A stretch of DNA of 64,000 bases from Athripsodes cinereus. Its lineage: Eukaryota > Arthropoda > Insecta > Trichoptera > Leptoceridae. Shown piece by piece: positions 39,878 to 45,740 of the stretch (its first letter is position 1; each line of letters opens with the position of its first letter). The notes beneath the pieces were generated by a model. The model searched no databases, was not told where the DNA came from, and worked only from the letters and a program-made list of their open reading frames with translations. Location: assembly GCA_947579605.1 (NCBI GenBank), contig OX388322.1, forward strand, positions 9,858,001 to 9,922,000, written 5' to 3'. The position numbers and the translations under genes were made by a program.

Positions 39878-41165
39878 TTTTTGTATAATTGATTAGCTAA
39901 AGTAGATCCCAAATAATATGTTTATACTGAAAGATAGGTTGATCAGAATCAGGTAATAATGCGATCTCTAAGGAAAGTACTTGAAAGCAATGACCTCTCT
40001 CTCTTTCTTGTCTTTCTTGTCAAAGATGCAAATAATGCATCCTATTATGTAAAATAGTAAAAATACTGAAAGATGATACATTTTAGTGAATGTGATCCAG
40101 AAGCCTTAATCCATTATAGATTTTATTAGTCTTTTATCACTAATTCATAATTTTATTGATTTGTTACGTAACTTGAACTTTTGATACTTGAATATTATGG
40201 TAATGTGTTTTTTATGAATATTTCTAACCCGGATATTGTGAAAATCAAAGTAAAAAAATAAGTAATTCAATTATCTTAACAAGTTTCGAGGTTATAAAAA
40301 ACAACAATTTAAATTGTAACACCTTAAATGTCAAATTCTATGCCGGTCAGCGATGTCCATATCAGATTTATAAAATATTTTGAATAATTTGATATACGAG
40401 GGCTATTTGAAAATTTTCTAGCTTTGTCGACTTCAGGTAACTGTAGAAAAAAACCCCCCTCTGATTGATGACGTTAATACGTGTTAACCATTATAGTTTC
40501 AAGTTATTCTGACCATTACTTTGTCTGGAACAATATTTCAAAATTACATTGTCTGTCAACTAAGAAGAAAATTGAGTATCTTGCAGTGATAAAATTTCTT
40601 CATTTGGAACAGTAAAAGATTCAGGTAATAAAAAATGAGTTAGGCTTTGTATAAAACCTACTCTTAATTAACAATGGTCAAACATTGGAAGATTGAGAAC
40701 AAACGTCGTACGATCGTTTTAGATGAGAAACGTTCCAGGTAGGTAATCAAAAATGTGGACAAACTATGAAGGAAGGTCATCAATTGACTGTTGAGGATAT
40801 TACTAAGACTTGCAGAATATCTCCCGAATGCCTACGAAAGATAGGAGGTGAAGATTTAGATATGAAAAAATAATCGATATGATAAAAAATATCTTTTTAA
40901 ATTGGTTCAAAATACGTACATGTTTTTCTATAAAAGGCTAGAAACTTATTAAATAACCCTCATGTCTATTAATATGTAAGTGCTGGTTTAATACTCAAAA
41001 GAACAATTTTTTTCAAATAAAAATTATGTTCTAGATAGAGAATCAATCTTATTTAACTCGACTTACCACAAGTAATCCTTCTTTAGGATCTCTCCTGATG
41101 ACTAGAGCAGCCAAAGTATCTTCATCTTGGTAGGTTTCTCCAATATGGTCTTTCTCATCTCCCAT
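6442..41165 (-). CDS. ADAMTS-like metalloprotease, partial gene (4 exons in window)
   Basis: Minus-strand exons 41165-41067 (99 nt), 21776-21239 (538), 8053-7900 (154) and 6571-6442 (130) join in frame with AG/GT sites (phases 0, 1, 0-restoring). The product runs from the prodomain end (GETYQDEDTLAALVIRRDPK, then EGSIGHDLVIKPLPS) through an acidic, low-complexity linker and RYRKKR and KRVKR furin-type sites. It then enters an M12B reprolysin catalytic domain start (YVIYPEILVIVDYDGYR, HGGDNLQIKRYFVSFWNGVD, KIRISIAGIIIS). This is the layout of secreted, propeptide-activated ADAMTS-like proteases that act on extracellular matrix. Signal peptide, HExxH site, disintegrin and thrombospondin parts are not seen; they should lie beyond 41165 and left of 6442. 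Introns are about 1.3, 13.2 and 19.3 kb and full of transposon debris. Confidence 0.85.
6777..6988. mobile_element. Foldback MITE, about 92-bp TIRs
   Basis: 212-bp element that is almost wholly an inverted repeat. Left arm 6777-6868 (GGTGCGTCCAGATAGTAGGA...) matches the reverse complement of 6897-6988 with only a few mismatches. It is flanked by CATTG on both sides (6772-6776 and 6989-6993), a candidate 5-bp target duplication. The loop itself contains GTCCTTATACGGAC, which can pair. No coding capacity. Superfamily not determined. Confidence 0.85.
6998..7144 (-). repeat. tRNA-derived SINE (family S2, Thr-like head)
   Basis: Read on the minus strand, the head is tRNA-like: TGGACTAGCAGTCAGCGC (A-box region), then an anticodon-loop-like CTTGTAA, then GGGCTCAATTCCCAGT (B box), followed by an unrelated body. 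The acceptor stem is not closed and no CCA or mature 3' end follows, so this is a SINE head and not a tRNA gene. It lies just outside the MITE at 6777-6988. Confidence 0.65.
7697..7759. repeat. Perfect palindrome, 31-bp arms, 1-nt spacer
   Basis: Left arm 7697-7727 (begins ATCAAAAATGTCTGATTTCG), single base at 7728, right arm 7729-7759. All 31 pairs match. It sits in the first protease intron, between the exons at 6442 and 7900, and has no TIR-like ends or target duplication. Confidence 0.9.
7900..8053 (-). CDS. ADAMTS-like exon: furin sites and catalytic domain start
   Basis: Acceptor TATTTTCAG before 8053 and donor CAG|GTAAAC at 7899. With the G carried from the previous exon it reads AFMEPDRLHKRYRKKRSAEY, VDEPITNKRVKRD, APYVIYPEILVIVDYDGY, then a split Arg. 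Two basic motifs (RYRKKR and KRVKR) lie about 13 residues apart and are candidate proprotein-convertase sites that would release the mature enzyme. The catalytic domain begins right after the second one. Confidence 0.92.
8054..9020. other. Protease intron, no feature seen
   Basis: AT-rich intronic sequence without recognisable repeat, gene or RNA signature. Confidence 0.5.
9028..9271. repeat. Inverted repeat pair, about 23 bp, 198 bp apart
   Basis: CCTGAGAGCCATTAAGTCTT at 9028 pairs with AGTCCTAATGGCTCTCAGG ending at 9271, with two mismatches. The right arm lies at the left part of a poly(A)-ended retroposon, so the left arm may be an inverted piece of the same element. Confidence 0.6.
9180..9541 (+). 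mobile_element. Retroposon 3' end with A-rich tail
   Basis: A GC-richer stretch (CGCGTTATCCGGCTCAGGAG at 9287) leads into a T-rich body. It ends with CAAGTGCCCTATAATGGGGT, CTATGGTGTGATGGATAT and an AATAAA-rich tail (9520-9541). This is a typical 3' end of a non-LTR element in the + orientation. The open frame at 9202-9459 is T-rich, hydrophobic by composition and has no recognisable domain, so I do not call it a gene. Confidence 0.5.
9545..13215. other. Protease intron, largely featureless
   Basis: AT-rich sequence. A short motif at 12018-12054 (GGCCATCAACTCGTTTATGA, then GTGGTTTAGG) recurs in diverged form at 14768-14812 (GGCTATCCACTCGCTTTCGA, then GTGATTTAGG), so both are pieces of a dispersed repeat. 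A fragment like the LINE 3' ends (GGAGGGCGAGTTTAATA) is at 11289. Otherwise nothing. Confidence 0.5.
13218..13835 (-). mobile_element. RTE-like LINE (family L1a), 5'-truncated 3' end
   Basis: The minus strand keeps one open frame from 13796 to 13245 (183 aa), the end of a non-LTR retrotransposon polyprotein. Visible motifs are LMYASETWTW, the switch region INAVEMRSLRRMVGK, the box LRWFGHVERM, KRGRPRTTWLDHVDQILKDG, and NRRACMRNWMNVEEAKEVC. The 3' end after the stop reads GGGACATGGCGTGAGGGTAT and then AGTAT repeats. Copies at 18.9 and 58.5 kb are more decayed. The intact frame over 183 codons suggests fairly recent insertion. Being only the C-terminus, it cannot move on its own. Confidence 0.88.
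13840..15720. other. Protease intron, AT-rich
   Basis: No gene. At 15356-15382 a copy of GTTACAGGTGATACCATCAA echoes part of the 88-bp tandem unit found 600 bp further on, so a stray monomer fragment lies here. Confidence 0.5.
15724..15936 (+). repeat. SINE-like dispersed repeat (family S3)
   Basis: The most abundant repeat of the window. Conserved blocks in order: CCCGGCAAAGAATTGGTCTC, CTCTTTTCGTTGAGG, AGGTGTTCGAAAAATAAA, ATTCAGCGATAAAG, TGAATGTCTTAATTTTTATT, GGCACGGAGAGGCTTGCA, TGTTTATTACATCCACCTGA, and the 3' end TGGGATATACTGTGATGGTATAGTAGTA. Related copies lie at 21, 24, 25, 29, 30, 31, 42, 48, 50, 51, 55 and 59 kb in both orientations. The copy runs directly into the 88-bp tandem array. 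Confidence 0.8.
15937..16167. repeat. 88-bp tandem array, 2.6 copies
   Basis: Units begin CTTGTGGGATATGCTGTGAT at 15937, 16025 and 16113, exact 88-bp spacing, with the third unit incomplete. Each unit joins the S3 3' end (GGTATAGTAGTATAAG) to TTGATTTCCTATCGACGA and TTGTTACAGGCGATACCATC. GATGGTAT and ATACCATC within one unit are mutually complementary. The units are nearly identical, so the amplification is recent. Confidence 0.88.
16190..16211. repeat. Perfect 22-bp palindrome
   Basis: TTTCGAAACTC followed immediately by GAGTTTCGAAA, no spacer. It lies about 20 bp after the 88-bp array. Confidence 0.8.
16212..18185. other. Protease intron, no feature seen
   Basis: AT-rich; a short GAAGAAGAAGAAG run at 16280. 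The open frame at 16637-16942 on the minus strand is hydrophobic by composition and resembles nothing I know. Confidence 0.45.
18190..18300 (-). mobile_element. CR1/L2-like LINE 3' end fragment
   Basis: On the minus strand it reads GGGACCTTGCGGAGGTTTTT, CCACAAAACAGCACATTGAA, then TTGTCTAGCTTATTATAA. It aligns with the LINE 3' end at 43930-43990 (GGGCCCTTGCGGTGGTTTTT, CCACAAAACGGCGC). Truncated remnant. Confidence 0.65.
18640..18850 (-). mobile_element. Jockey/CR1-like LINE 3' UTR (family L3)
   Basis: Minus strand: GGTTAGTTGGAAGAGATCGC, GCCTTTGCGATAAACTCGCC, CTCTGTATATTGATTG, then an AATAAATAAA tail. The GCGATC/GATAAACTCGC part is a stem. Same family at 30.2, 33.9 and 45.4 kb. This style of tail is one I associate with lepidopteran non-LTR elements. 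Confidence 0.7.
18870..19455 (+). mobile_element. RTE-like LINE (family L1a), decayed copy
   Basis: Same element as 13218-13835, here in + orientation and with several stops and a deletion. Reading SNVSNMAKMLVHNAILVTTL, MYASETCTWLKKDESGINAV, then after a stop LRRMVGKTLRDRV and MVWSCGANG-like frames. It ends with GGGACACGGCGTGAGGGTAT followed by AGTAGTAGTATAGTACAT, the same terminal sequence as the other copy. Confidence 0.85.
19456..21040. other. Protease intron, no feature seen
   Basis: AT-rich sequence close to the acidic-linker exon. No gene, RNA or repeat recognised. Confidence 0.45.
21041..21172 (-). repeat. SINE-like repeat S3, partial
   Basis: Minus-strand S3 blocks: CAGCGATGAAGCTTGAAAAC-like, TTTTAATTTTTATTGGCACG, GAGAGAGCGACCTGTATATG, TTATTGCATCAATGTG, and the CTGGCTACCGCATTTTGGGG block. 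It stops about 65 bp from the protease exon at 21239. Confidence 0.6.
21239..21776 (-). CDS. ADAMTS-like exon: prodomain end and acidic linker
   Basis: Acceptor TCTATTTCCAG before 21776, donor TATG|GTAAGC at 21238. Opens with EGSIGHDLVIKPLPS, a motif shared by insect ADAMTS-like prodomains. It is followed by Pro/Thr-rich sequence, KTIPPEEDDEMFMDPNQDD, a Lys/Ser/Glu-rich region, NEDDIIYDDEEAKAESRRL, and finally the conserved ALSGAKHVVYKRD (compare the prodomain end of the family). It ends one base into a codon that the 8053 exon completes. At about 179 codons the linker is long and low in complexity, probably disordered. Confidence 0.88.
22026..22415 (+). mobile_element. RTE-like LINE (family L2), 3' end
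   Basis: Open frame 22043-22267 reads RKLRCVQGAVERQMLGIGLR, DKIKNVTIREKTKVVDVVDK, WQWADHVARREDVRWIFRIL, EWRP. This is the classic C-terminal region of RTE endonuclease-reverse transcriptases (LRDxIxNxxIRxxT...WxWAGHxAR...EWRP). After frameshifts: WVNDIVQMMGKQWYRVARSK. A 3' piece of the same family lies at 27.7 kb on the other strand. Confidence 0.85.
22420..24305. other. Protease intron, no feature seen
   Basis: AT-rich, chance reading frames only. Confidence 0.45.
24311..24522 (+). repeat. SINE-like repeat S3, near full length
   Basis: Starts TTGGTCTCTCACTCTTTTCC, passes GGCAGGTGTTCGAAAAATAA, ATTCAGCGATGAGGC, and CTTGTATGTTTATTACATGC, AGCTGGTCTGCTGGCTACCC, and ends CTTGTGGGCTATGCCGTGAT followed by GGTATAGTGGTAGTAATAGTA. 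One of the best preserved copies. Confidence 0.85.
24725..24802 (+). repeat. tRNA-derived SINE head (family S4)
   Basis: GGCCCAGTAGTGTATAATGA, then ATCACAGTTTTGCGGTTCGA and AATCAGGTCGAGG. The GGTTCGAAATC is a good B box and the spacing from TAGTGTATAATGAG is right for an A box. No closed acceptor stem, so not a tRNA gene. Confidence 0.55.
25272..25372 (-). repeat. SINE-like repeat S3, partial
   Basis: Minus-strand blocks CAGTGATGAGGCTTAAACCC, ATGTCTTAACTTCTATTGGC, TCGGATAGGATGACTTGCGT, GTTTATTGCACGTAG. Both ends are lost. Confidence 0.6.
25580..25856 (-). mobile_element. LINE (family L4) 3' end, with internal insertion
   Basis: The minus strand starts ATGGTAGTTGGCCAAAAAGT and GGAATGTTATCGGAAAAGGC, then after about 115 foreign bases resumes with TCTGTCTTGTCCTCCTGCGA, GGAGCGCTGAAGAGTGAAG. 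It aligns with the family at 33.6, 46.2 and 49.8 kb (GGAATGT..TGGAAAGGGGCAACTC and CTGTGCTCTCGAGAGGAGCG). Confidence 0.6.
26780..27200 (+). mobile_element. LINE (family L5), RT C-terminal fragment
   Basis: With frame corrections the + strand encodes KAFVWSILLYGCETWTISKS, then LAEMWYYRRILKIHWSEHIN, EEVLTSVGE, RQLLKRISQQRANWIGYNIR, HPGLLMEGRTEGTNGRGRPR, and ELKRLAKNRDEWRRKS. These are the LYGCETW, Wxx-H and GRGRPR landmarks of the end of a non-LTR polyprotein, in a family different from the ones at 13, 22 and 33 kb. Confidence 0.82.
27701..27840 (-). mobile_element. RTE-like LINE (family L2), 3' end fragment
   Basis: Minus strand reads DDDIIQMMGTQWYRVARDRK, LWKSFEEA. It matches the end of the L2 copy at 22.3 kb (DIVQMMGKQWYRVARS). 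Confidence 0.7.
28539..28799. mobile_element. Foldback MITE with TA target site (Tc1/mariner type)
   Basis: 261-bp imperfect inverted repeat. Ends are CACTGAGAAAAATACT and its complement AGTATTTTTCTCAGTG, with TA on both sides (28537-28538, 28800-28801). Arms extend over nearly the whole element (for example CAGATTAGGACCAGAGATCG on the left and CGATCTCTGGTCCTAATCTG on the right). No coding capacity. The superfamily assignment rests on the TA duplication only. Confidence 0.85.
29464..29700 (-). repeat. SINE-like repeat S3, near full length
   Basis: Full set of S3 blocks on the minus strand, from CCGTGGAGCACCCGGTAAAG, AATTGGTCTCAC near 29700 to GGATATGCCGTGCTGGTATA, GTAGTCG at 29464. Useful as a reference copy for the 5' end of the family. 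Confidence 0.85.
30095..30165 (+). repeat. SINE-like repeat S3, 3' fragment
   Basis: CACTGTGAGGATGACATGCA, TGTTTATAACAAGCAGTTGA and TCCGCTAGCTACTTCACTCG correspond to the 3' half of S3. Confidence 0.5.
30205..30352 (-). mobile_element. LINE 3' UTR (family L3)
   Basis: Minus strand: GGTTAGTTGGAAGACATCGC, ATTTTAGCGATAAACACGCC, CTCTGTACATTGAA, then a tail with AATAAATAAA. Same as 18.7 and 45.5 kb. Confidence 0.7.
31003..31075 (-). repeat. SINE-like repeat S3, fragment
   Basis: Contains ATTTTTATTAACACAAAGAG, GATGGCCTGTATGTTTGATG on the minus strand, the middle of S3. Confidence 0.45.
31581..32349 (+). mobile_element. hAT transposon relic with TIRs and 8-bp TSD
   Basis: 769-bp element. TIRs CAGTGGTCCTTAACCTGGGT (left) and CAGTGGTTCTTAACCT (right, reverse complement of AGGTTAAGAACCACTG). 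Flanks CTGTATTG at 31573-31580 and 32350-32357 are an exact 8-bp target duplication, the hallmark of hAT elements. The TIR sequence resembles the Charlie/ZBED-type hATs. Full elements are several times longer, so this copy is internally deleted but keeps the C-terminal transposase exon. Confidence 0.93.
31758..32141 (+). pseudogene. hAT transposase C-terminal (dimerisation) region
   Basis: 127-residue open frame. Residues 38-70 fit the transposase end (STFWCQQMETYPVIAKKALE, then PFVTTYLCEQSFSKMLDIKT). KKRNRLCCENDMRVALAKVK, PRISELVSERQQQKSH is the hAT C-terminal dimerisation region also found in domesticated ZBED5/SCAND3-type proteins. The catalytic core and BED finger are absent, so no transposition activity is expected. 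No stop interrupts it and no host gene structure joins it. A first ATG is not meaningful here: the frame is the remnant of a longer protein. Confidence 0.88.
33146..33600 (-). mobile_element. LINE (family L4), inverted 5' segment (twin priming)
   Basis: The minus strand encodes, with small shifts, LVSKFRYLGATITPEGDLRS, SPIRIGAASGALITLNKVWK, ASGLSRTKCRLFNACIIPIL, LYGCESWQLTKA, LSFENKCLRRILDVKWYEHV, and GHVLRMPNDSWPKRAL. This is the end of the RT domain plus the connected region. It breaks off at SWPK, the same point at which the + strand fragment to the right begins. Confidence 0.85.
33646..33862 (+). mobile_element. LINE (family L4), forward 3' segment
   Basis: Starts GATGATAGTTGGCCAAAAGA (the DDSWPK codons) and continues to the element's 3' end: TTTCACAATACACCGTTCCT, GGAATGTCGTGGAAAGAGGT, GGCGCAGAGACGCTCTGAAT, CTCTCGAGAGGAGCGTTGAG. 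It is collinear with the copy at 49.7-50.0 kb, which keeps both halves in one orientation. Confidence 0.82.
33890..33965 (-). mobile_element. LINE 3' UTR (family L3), fragment
   Basis: Minus strand: ATTTGGGTCAGTTGGATAAT, CGC, then TGTACAGCAAATAATAAAAT. A short internally deleted L3 tail. Confidence 0.5.
34296..34362 (+). mobile_element. LINE (family L4) fragment
   Basis: GTTGGTAATGTCGCGGGAAG, AGGCAACTCTGAGGGGACTT and GTTACTGCCCTGTGCTGTGC align loosely with the L4 3' end (GGAAAGAGGTGACG... and TTTCTGCCCTGTGCTCTCG). Confidence 0.5.
34364..34480 (+). mobile_element. Penelope-like element 3' end with hammerhead-like motif
   Basis: TCGC (34377-34380), CTGATGA core (34381-34387), GGAG/CTCC stem II (34389-34392 with 34401-34404), GAA (34405-34407), a short TAC...GTA stem, then GCGA (34421-34424) that pairs with TCGC as stem I. 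This is the order of a hammerhead ribozyme with a minimal stem III, as known from Penelope-like elements. The expected GAAA is GAAT here and the A15.1-U16.1 pair is not clear, so activity is doubtful. It is followed by AGTTAATAAAAGTCATTTGG and a T-run, which are shared with the copy at 45.7 kb. Confidence 0.5.
34500..36380. other. Protease intron, no feature seen
   Basis: AT-rich DNA between the Penelope-like remnant and the hAT-like MITE. Nothing recognised. Confidence 0.45.
36382..36889. mobile_element. hAT-like MITE, 508 bp
   Basis: Ends TAGTGTTGTGGAATTCTC and, at the other end, the complement of TAGTGATGTG...GAGAAAATTCTC. Flanks GTCAAAAC (36374-36381) and GCCAAAAC (36890-36897) are an 8-bp target duplication with one difference. 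The subterminal regions are crowded with GAGAAATTTCTC-like palindromes (36792-36870). The open frame crossing the right end (36752-37024) is an artefact of these repeats. A LINE tail is nested inside. Confidence 0.7.
36447..36545 (-). mobile_element. LINE 3' tail (family L6) nested in the MITE
   Basis: CAATCAATATCAATGTACAA, GAGACAATTTATCACCAATA, TGGATACAATTAATTATGG match 57399-57450 (GTACAAAATCTGAGACAATA, TATCACCAATATGGCTACAA). On the minus strand it ends in an AATAAAGTTTTTATTGTTAT-like A/T tail. Confidence 0.6.
36900..38870. other. Protease intron, no feature seen
   Basis: AT-rich; a less AT-rich patch at 38500-38720 has only a short minus-strand frame with no known domain. Confidence 0.45.
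38925..39052 (+). repeat. SINE S1, body and tail
   Basis: CTTTCACGGCACAAGCTTTT, AGCTTAGTGTGAAAGGTGTA, TAAGGTTGTATTTGGGTTTA and a T/A tail match the S1 body. The 5' side (38880-38924) differs from the other copies, so this copy either has another head or is 5'-truncated next to unrelated sequence. Confidence 0.7.
39700..39882 (+). mobile_element. Non-LTR retrotransposon 3' end with (TTTA)n tail
   Basis: TTGTTTGTCACGTTTTGTAA, then GTGTAAAATTATGGTCAATA, AAG (an AATAAAG signal) and eight or so TTTA repeats to 39879. Typical 3' UTR and tail of a Jockey-like element; no coding part is left. Confidence 0.55.
40396..40964 (+). mobile_element. Mariner-like element, internally deleted
   Basis: TIR-like ends: CGAGGGCTATTTGAAAATTT, TCTAGCTTT on the left, and on the right the complement of GAGGGTTATTTAATAAGTTT, CTAGCCTTT. 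A TA precedes the left end; the right flank is diverged. Between them the broken frame encodes KKKIEYLAVIKFLHLE, then IKNELGF, then VKHWKIENKR and LTVEDITKTCRISPECL, the N-terminal helix-turn-helix region of mariner transposases. The DDD catalytic part is deleted. Confidence 0.7.
41067..41165 (-). CDS. ADAMTS-like exon: prodomain
   Basis: 99-nt internal exon, acceptor TTTATTTCAG before 41165 and donor GTG|GTAAGT at 41066. It encodes MGDEKDHIGETYQDEDTLAA and LVIRRDPKEGLLV, in phase with the exon at 21776, which continues EGSIGHDL. The first codon is ATG but lies directly behind a splice acceptor, so it is an internal Met, not the start. The TYQDEDTLAALVIRR stretch is a conserved prodomain segment of insect ADAMTS-like proteases. 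The upstream signal-peptide exon was not identified between here and 64000. Confidence 0.88.
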
Positions 41166-43689
41166 CTGAAATAAAAAAATTAAGTTGAGCTAAATTATCC
41201 AATATACTCCTAAATCCAATACTTGTATGCTTGCGTTGTTACTCAAATAGCAATCTTGTTTACGTACCAAGGTTTATAAATAATTCAGTCTTTCAAATAA
41301 ATATATGTGATAACGAGACATAGAAAATATTTATGCAATCATTATGCAGGTGTCGAATCTTCTACATTTACGTTTTAAACGTTTGCATCAGACAAACATA
41401 TATAATGGCTCAATAGATAGAATAGATATTTACCACAAATAATACTATAACATGTTTGCAATTATTAGATATACATATGTAAGTAATACTTATTCTTTAC
41501 AGTACTACGATGATAGGTAGTATGCAACCAGGTGGTCGGTCACTAGCTATTGCAATGTAGATGGAGAAGAGGTGTGTTACTCAATATAATAGCATTTATT
41601 ATTTAGAATCGTATTTTATTACTAAATAATATCTAGTTTTGACTACATAATATTAATACTATCGACAGCCAAGATGAGCAATAAACAACAGCTGTTTCTT
41701 AATATTATTTGAAATATGCTTTACACATTATTATGTATGAGATACTCGTTCGAGTATTAATGAAAGGGCAATGCGATATTTCAACAATTCCAAGAGGAGT
41801 TTCAAAGGGTGACATAAAAAATATCCTTTGAACTATTTCTGTGTGCGAACAATTTTGAATTGTGATTAATTTGATAAAATTAATAATTTGAAAGACATCA
41901 TAGTGTATATAATTGAATGTAAAAAAAGGTGAGTTATCTGTCGGTTTTTGAGTGTTTTATCTATTCGTCATCTTCGACATTTTGAATCCATCAATGAGTT
42001 ACCTAAACTTATTCGTCCTAAAAGCCATATAATTATTTTATGATAGAGAGAATAGTCCACTGGCTGCCACATTCATGGGATGTGTTTTGATGGTTTGAGA
42101 GATAAAGTGCCGAATATTCTCATTCTCGAATGTCAACATGAAATATTTAGCACATCATTAATATACATCTGTAAAATCTTGAACTTTCTAAGATAATAAA
42201 TGAATGACGCTACGTTCAAAGGTATTTACTACGGGTGTTAAGTAGTAAGTCTTTAGTTATGTACCAGTTTGTATAAAGAATAAACATTTGGTTGCTCACT
42301 GCTATTGCATACAACGTAATTCTGTTCGCAACGCAACTCAATCTTCAATTCTTAATGTCACCTTAGCAACATACTCGTATTATTGTGAAGTAATATTTTG
42401 TCTGAGAGATATCTATTTGTAATTCATCACATGGTTTGTGAGTTATTGACATTTTTTTTCTACATTTTAGTTGCACACAATGATAATTATTGTTGTCTGA
42501 TAGTGATTATAATATGTTGAATCCACTCAGTATGACATTATATAATATGAGTTTTGTCCTCAATTGACCTGCAGATACCAGGAGTTTAAAAGCACGCTGG
42601 ATTTTCTAAAAATATTCATAAAAAAATGTACTTCAGTCTATTGGATGGGTACATGAGACGATATTTATCTACAAATAGGCCCACGATGGAGGAGGGCTGT
42701 TGTCCTCAAGTGCTGATTCTATGCAAAATAACAAGGTGATGTTTTGGCAATCTATTGGAGTGGAAAAATTAAGCTGGACAAAAAAATAAGAAAGTTAGAT
42801 GGAGAATGGAACTTTCGAGTTGCCCAGAATGGGGACAGATTTTTACACGTGATAGTCAATGTAGGGGTTTGATCAAACACCGAAAGAAGATGGTGTTGGA
42901 AGAAATTACAATGCCATTGATTACTTATTATACATTAGCTCACTTTGTGTTGGAATACAAATGTTTTACCCTATAATTACCTATATATAATTAAAATATT
43001 CACTGAGAAGAAATCACTTTTAACAGCTAGCTTTTCGGAAAGAACAAATGGTTGTTGACATATTAATTTTCGAATGAAAATTGTTCCACCAGTGAGCACC
43101 ATGCACAATAATATGGGCTTGAATATAAATTTAGTCTAACGTGTTATTAATGTCCTTTATAATGGAAGCACCATGTATATATATTTAGGATATTATGTCG
43201 CCACGGTGTGAATAAACACTTGATTATTTTATCTAATTTATCTCAATGTGACATGAATTATAAACATATTATAATAAGAAGTATTAAGATAATCAAAATC
43301 TTGTCCGAACAGAGCTGTAGAAGAAATACGTAAATCTAATATTGTGTTAATAATAATATCACTCTTTATTGATTATATAAAAAAAACGTAGCACCTAATA
43401 TCAATTTGCGGGGTTATATAGCCTTGTAGAAATCATCACCTGCCCTTTTGCTTACATTGATGAACATAGGCTATCCTTTTTTGTCCACAAAGATTTTTTT
43501 ATAGATATTTATTTTCATTAGTAGCAATTACTTTTTTAATCACACAATATATCAAACGTTAAAAAAATTCCTCCATTTATGTACAATTTGTCAAAAAAAA
43601 TATGATAGGTGCCTCCATATTGTTTTATATTATTCAGATTTGTATTTGTTGATTTTAAAAAAAATATCTGAAATATAACGCCATCTCAT
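41166..43689. other. Upstream protease intron or flank
   Basis: AT-rich. A S3 fragment (CCACTGGCTGCCACATTCAT, GGGATGTGTTTTGATGGTTT) lies at 42058-42105. At 42670-42930 a patch with WRMELSSCPEWGQIF and HRKKMVLEEI codons may be an old LINE end, but I am not sure. Confidence 0.4.
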
Positions 43690-44002
43690 CGAGGAGGCAA
43701 CGGACAGGCAAAAATCACTAAGGTCTGCAAACACATACTCTGTCAATAGACTTGTGGTACCGCGTAGGGGGGGGGGGTCTGGCCAACTATGTTGACCGTG
43801 CCTTCTGTGTGGCTGGTCCGTGGCTGGTGGAACAAAATTCCCTATGATTTTCGAACTCTGGAGAGTGTGGAGGTGGTCAAGACGAAGTTAAAAACCCTCT
43901 CGTTCGGGAGGTGTTATGATTATTGAATGGGCCCTTGCGGTGGTTTTTCCACAAAACGGCGCATCATAAATAAATTGTCTAGTTATTATTATTATTATTA
44001 TA
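43690..44002 (+). mobile_element. CR1/L2-like LINE 3' end with (TTA)n tail
   Basis: The + strand encodes NKIPYDFRTLESVEVVKTKL, KTLSF just before the stop, the WNxLP...F...LK end typical of CR1/L2/Jockey-like polyproteins. Then GGGCCCTTGCGGTGGTTTTT, CCACAAAACGGCGCATCATA, AATAAATTGTCTAG and (TTA)n at 43983-44002. A run of ten or more G at 43767-43776 interrupts the coding part. Reference copy for the tails at 5.8 and 18.2 kb. Confidence 0.75.
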
Positions 44003-44004
44003 TC

Positions 44005-45425
44005 TCACAAAATAGAGTAGGCAGTGAAGTTTCTGCATGTAATATATGTATAAACATATAAATCGGCACCAGTTTTGTACATATTATTTTTTAGTTTAAT
44101 TTCAACTCTGTACCGTGGAGAATATCTACATACATATTTACATATATTCAGGTAGACAATGTTAAATAAACATTATTTATACATCAGGAGATCCGCATAT
44201 GTACGTGTTAAAATGTCATTGTAATACAAGATGGATCGTTGGATCTAATGTATTTACTCTTGATATATTATGATATAGAAATTAAATATACTATAAAGTA
44301 TAGCGTATGTATTATAAAGCATTACATAATACTCTTCAATAGTAGGTACATATTGTATGTAGTATGCGAAACGCAAGCACACAATGACTCGTGATTGTCT
44401 TCTTTCAATTTGTTTTTACACCAGTGACACTACTTATTACATCTCATCTGGCTCGTTTCTTGTGAGCTTATTTTAGACAAGCAATTTACCTGCGAGAGAT
44501 CGAAAATCATGACCCCATTCGGAATTCAACTTTAAATCTCATATTTGTAAAACGCATTTTGCCAAAGATTTTATCTCTGAAAAGTCAAGCAGAATATTCG
44601 TTATTTTTTTATGTATTTAGTATGTAATAGTTTTTTATTTAATCTAATATTAAATGATATATTACATAGTGATACAAAATTTTTCATAAAATTCGCCTTC
44701 ACTAATCTTTCTTAAACTCAAGGATCTATTTAGGCAGAAGTTTTTTTTTGCAGCTTTGCTGTTTTTCTGTTGCTTTTGAAGGAAGGACTAGAAACAAGGC
44801 TCTACAACCCAATTTTTGATGACAGAACGGCGATCATTTCCGCGTCAGTTATGAAGTTCTGAAGTTCTAATATTGTTAATGTTCTGTGAGAGAAGCTTTT
44901 TTAAATTAATATTACATTTTTAAATTCCAAAAAGGTAGAATAATTTTACATTTATTCTAACGATCGTGTAAATTGATATGTGCTTAGTAAATTGAATGAT
45001 AATTATAATAAAGTTCACCATTTAATGTGTCTATCTCTTCTAATTATATGTTCAATTATTGTATTCAGTCAAATGAAGTAAAGGAATATATTTCACGATC
45101 TGTATCAAATTTAATCAGATTGATCACGATTCTCAGCATATGTACGGTAATTTGAAATTTCTCAATCTAAGGAAATCGATAGTGAAATCGTGTATCGAAT
45201 AATATCTACGCAACTCATCAGTAAAGCGCAATGCAGAAGTTTGCAACTGTACAAATATATTTAAAACAATTTTGTCATTTTTTTTTATTGTTTAATGTCT
45301 CACCCATTTTATCACAGTGATCCTTTCTGTTGTGGTTACCAATAAAATTGATAAAATAAATAAAGTGATGACATTAATTAATTAAAAGGACATTTAAAAT
45401 AAGTCAATTTCGCAAAAAGATCAAT
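44005..45425. other. AT-rich, no feature seen
   Basis: No gene or repeat recognised. Confidence 0.45.
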
Positions 45426-45429
45426 TTAA

Positions 45430-45572
45430 TGTTGTTCTTTATTTATTCTTTACTGTACATTGATTACAAGCAAATTCACACAAAAATACATTTAAAACAA
45501 AGACAATCATACAATCAATATACAGAGGGCGAGTTTATCGCAGAGGCGCGATTTCTTCCAATAACCCAATTT
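45430..45572 (-). mobile_element. LINE 3' UTR (family L3)
   Basis: Minus strand: GGGTTATTGGAAGAAATCGC, GCCTCTGCGATAAACTCGCC, CTCTGTATATTGATTGTATG, then GTACAGTAAAGAATAAATAA. Well preserved copy. Confidence 0.75.
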
Positions 45573-45740
45573 TAATGTTGAACCTAATTTTCGCATTTTT
45601 TCAATGTAGTTTTCAATGTAAATATGTAACTTAACAAATTTCCAACACAGTTTTGATGTTATTGACCGAAGGTACTTGTCGGAAGTCCATTTAAAGTTAA
45701 ATTGAAAAAAAAACACAGTATGTAGTTAACATCCAAATAA

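Noticed and set aside
40396..40964. Host DNA-binding protein with helix-turn-helix
   Set aside because: The HTH-like codons lie between TIR-like ends and contain stops; it is a mariner remnant.
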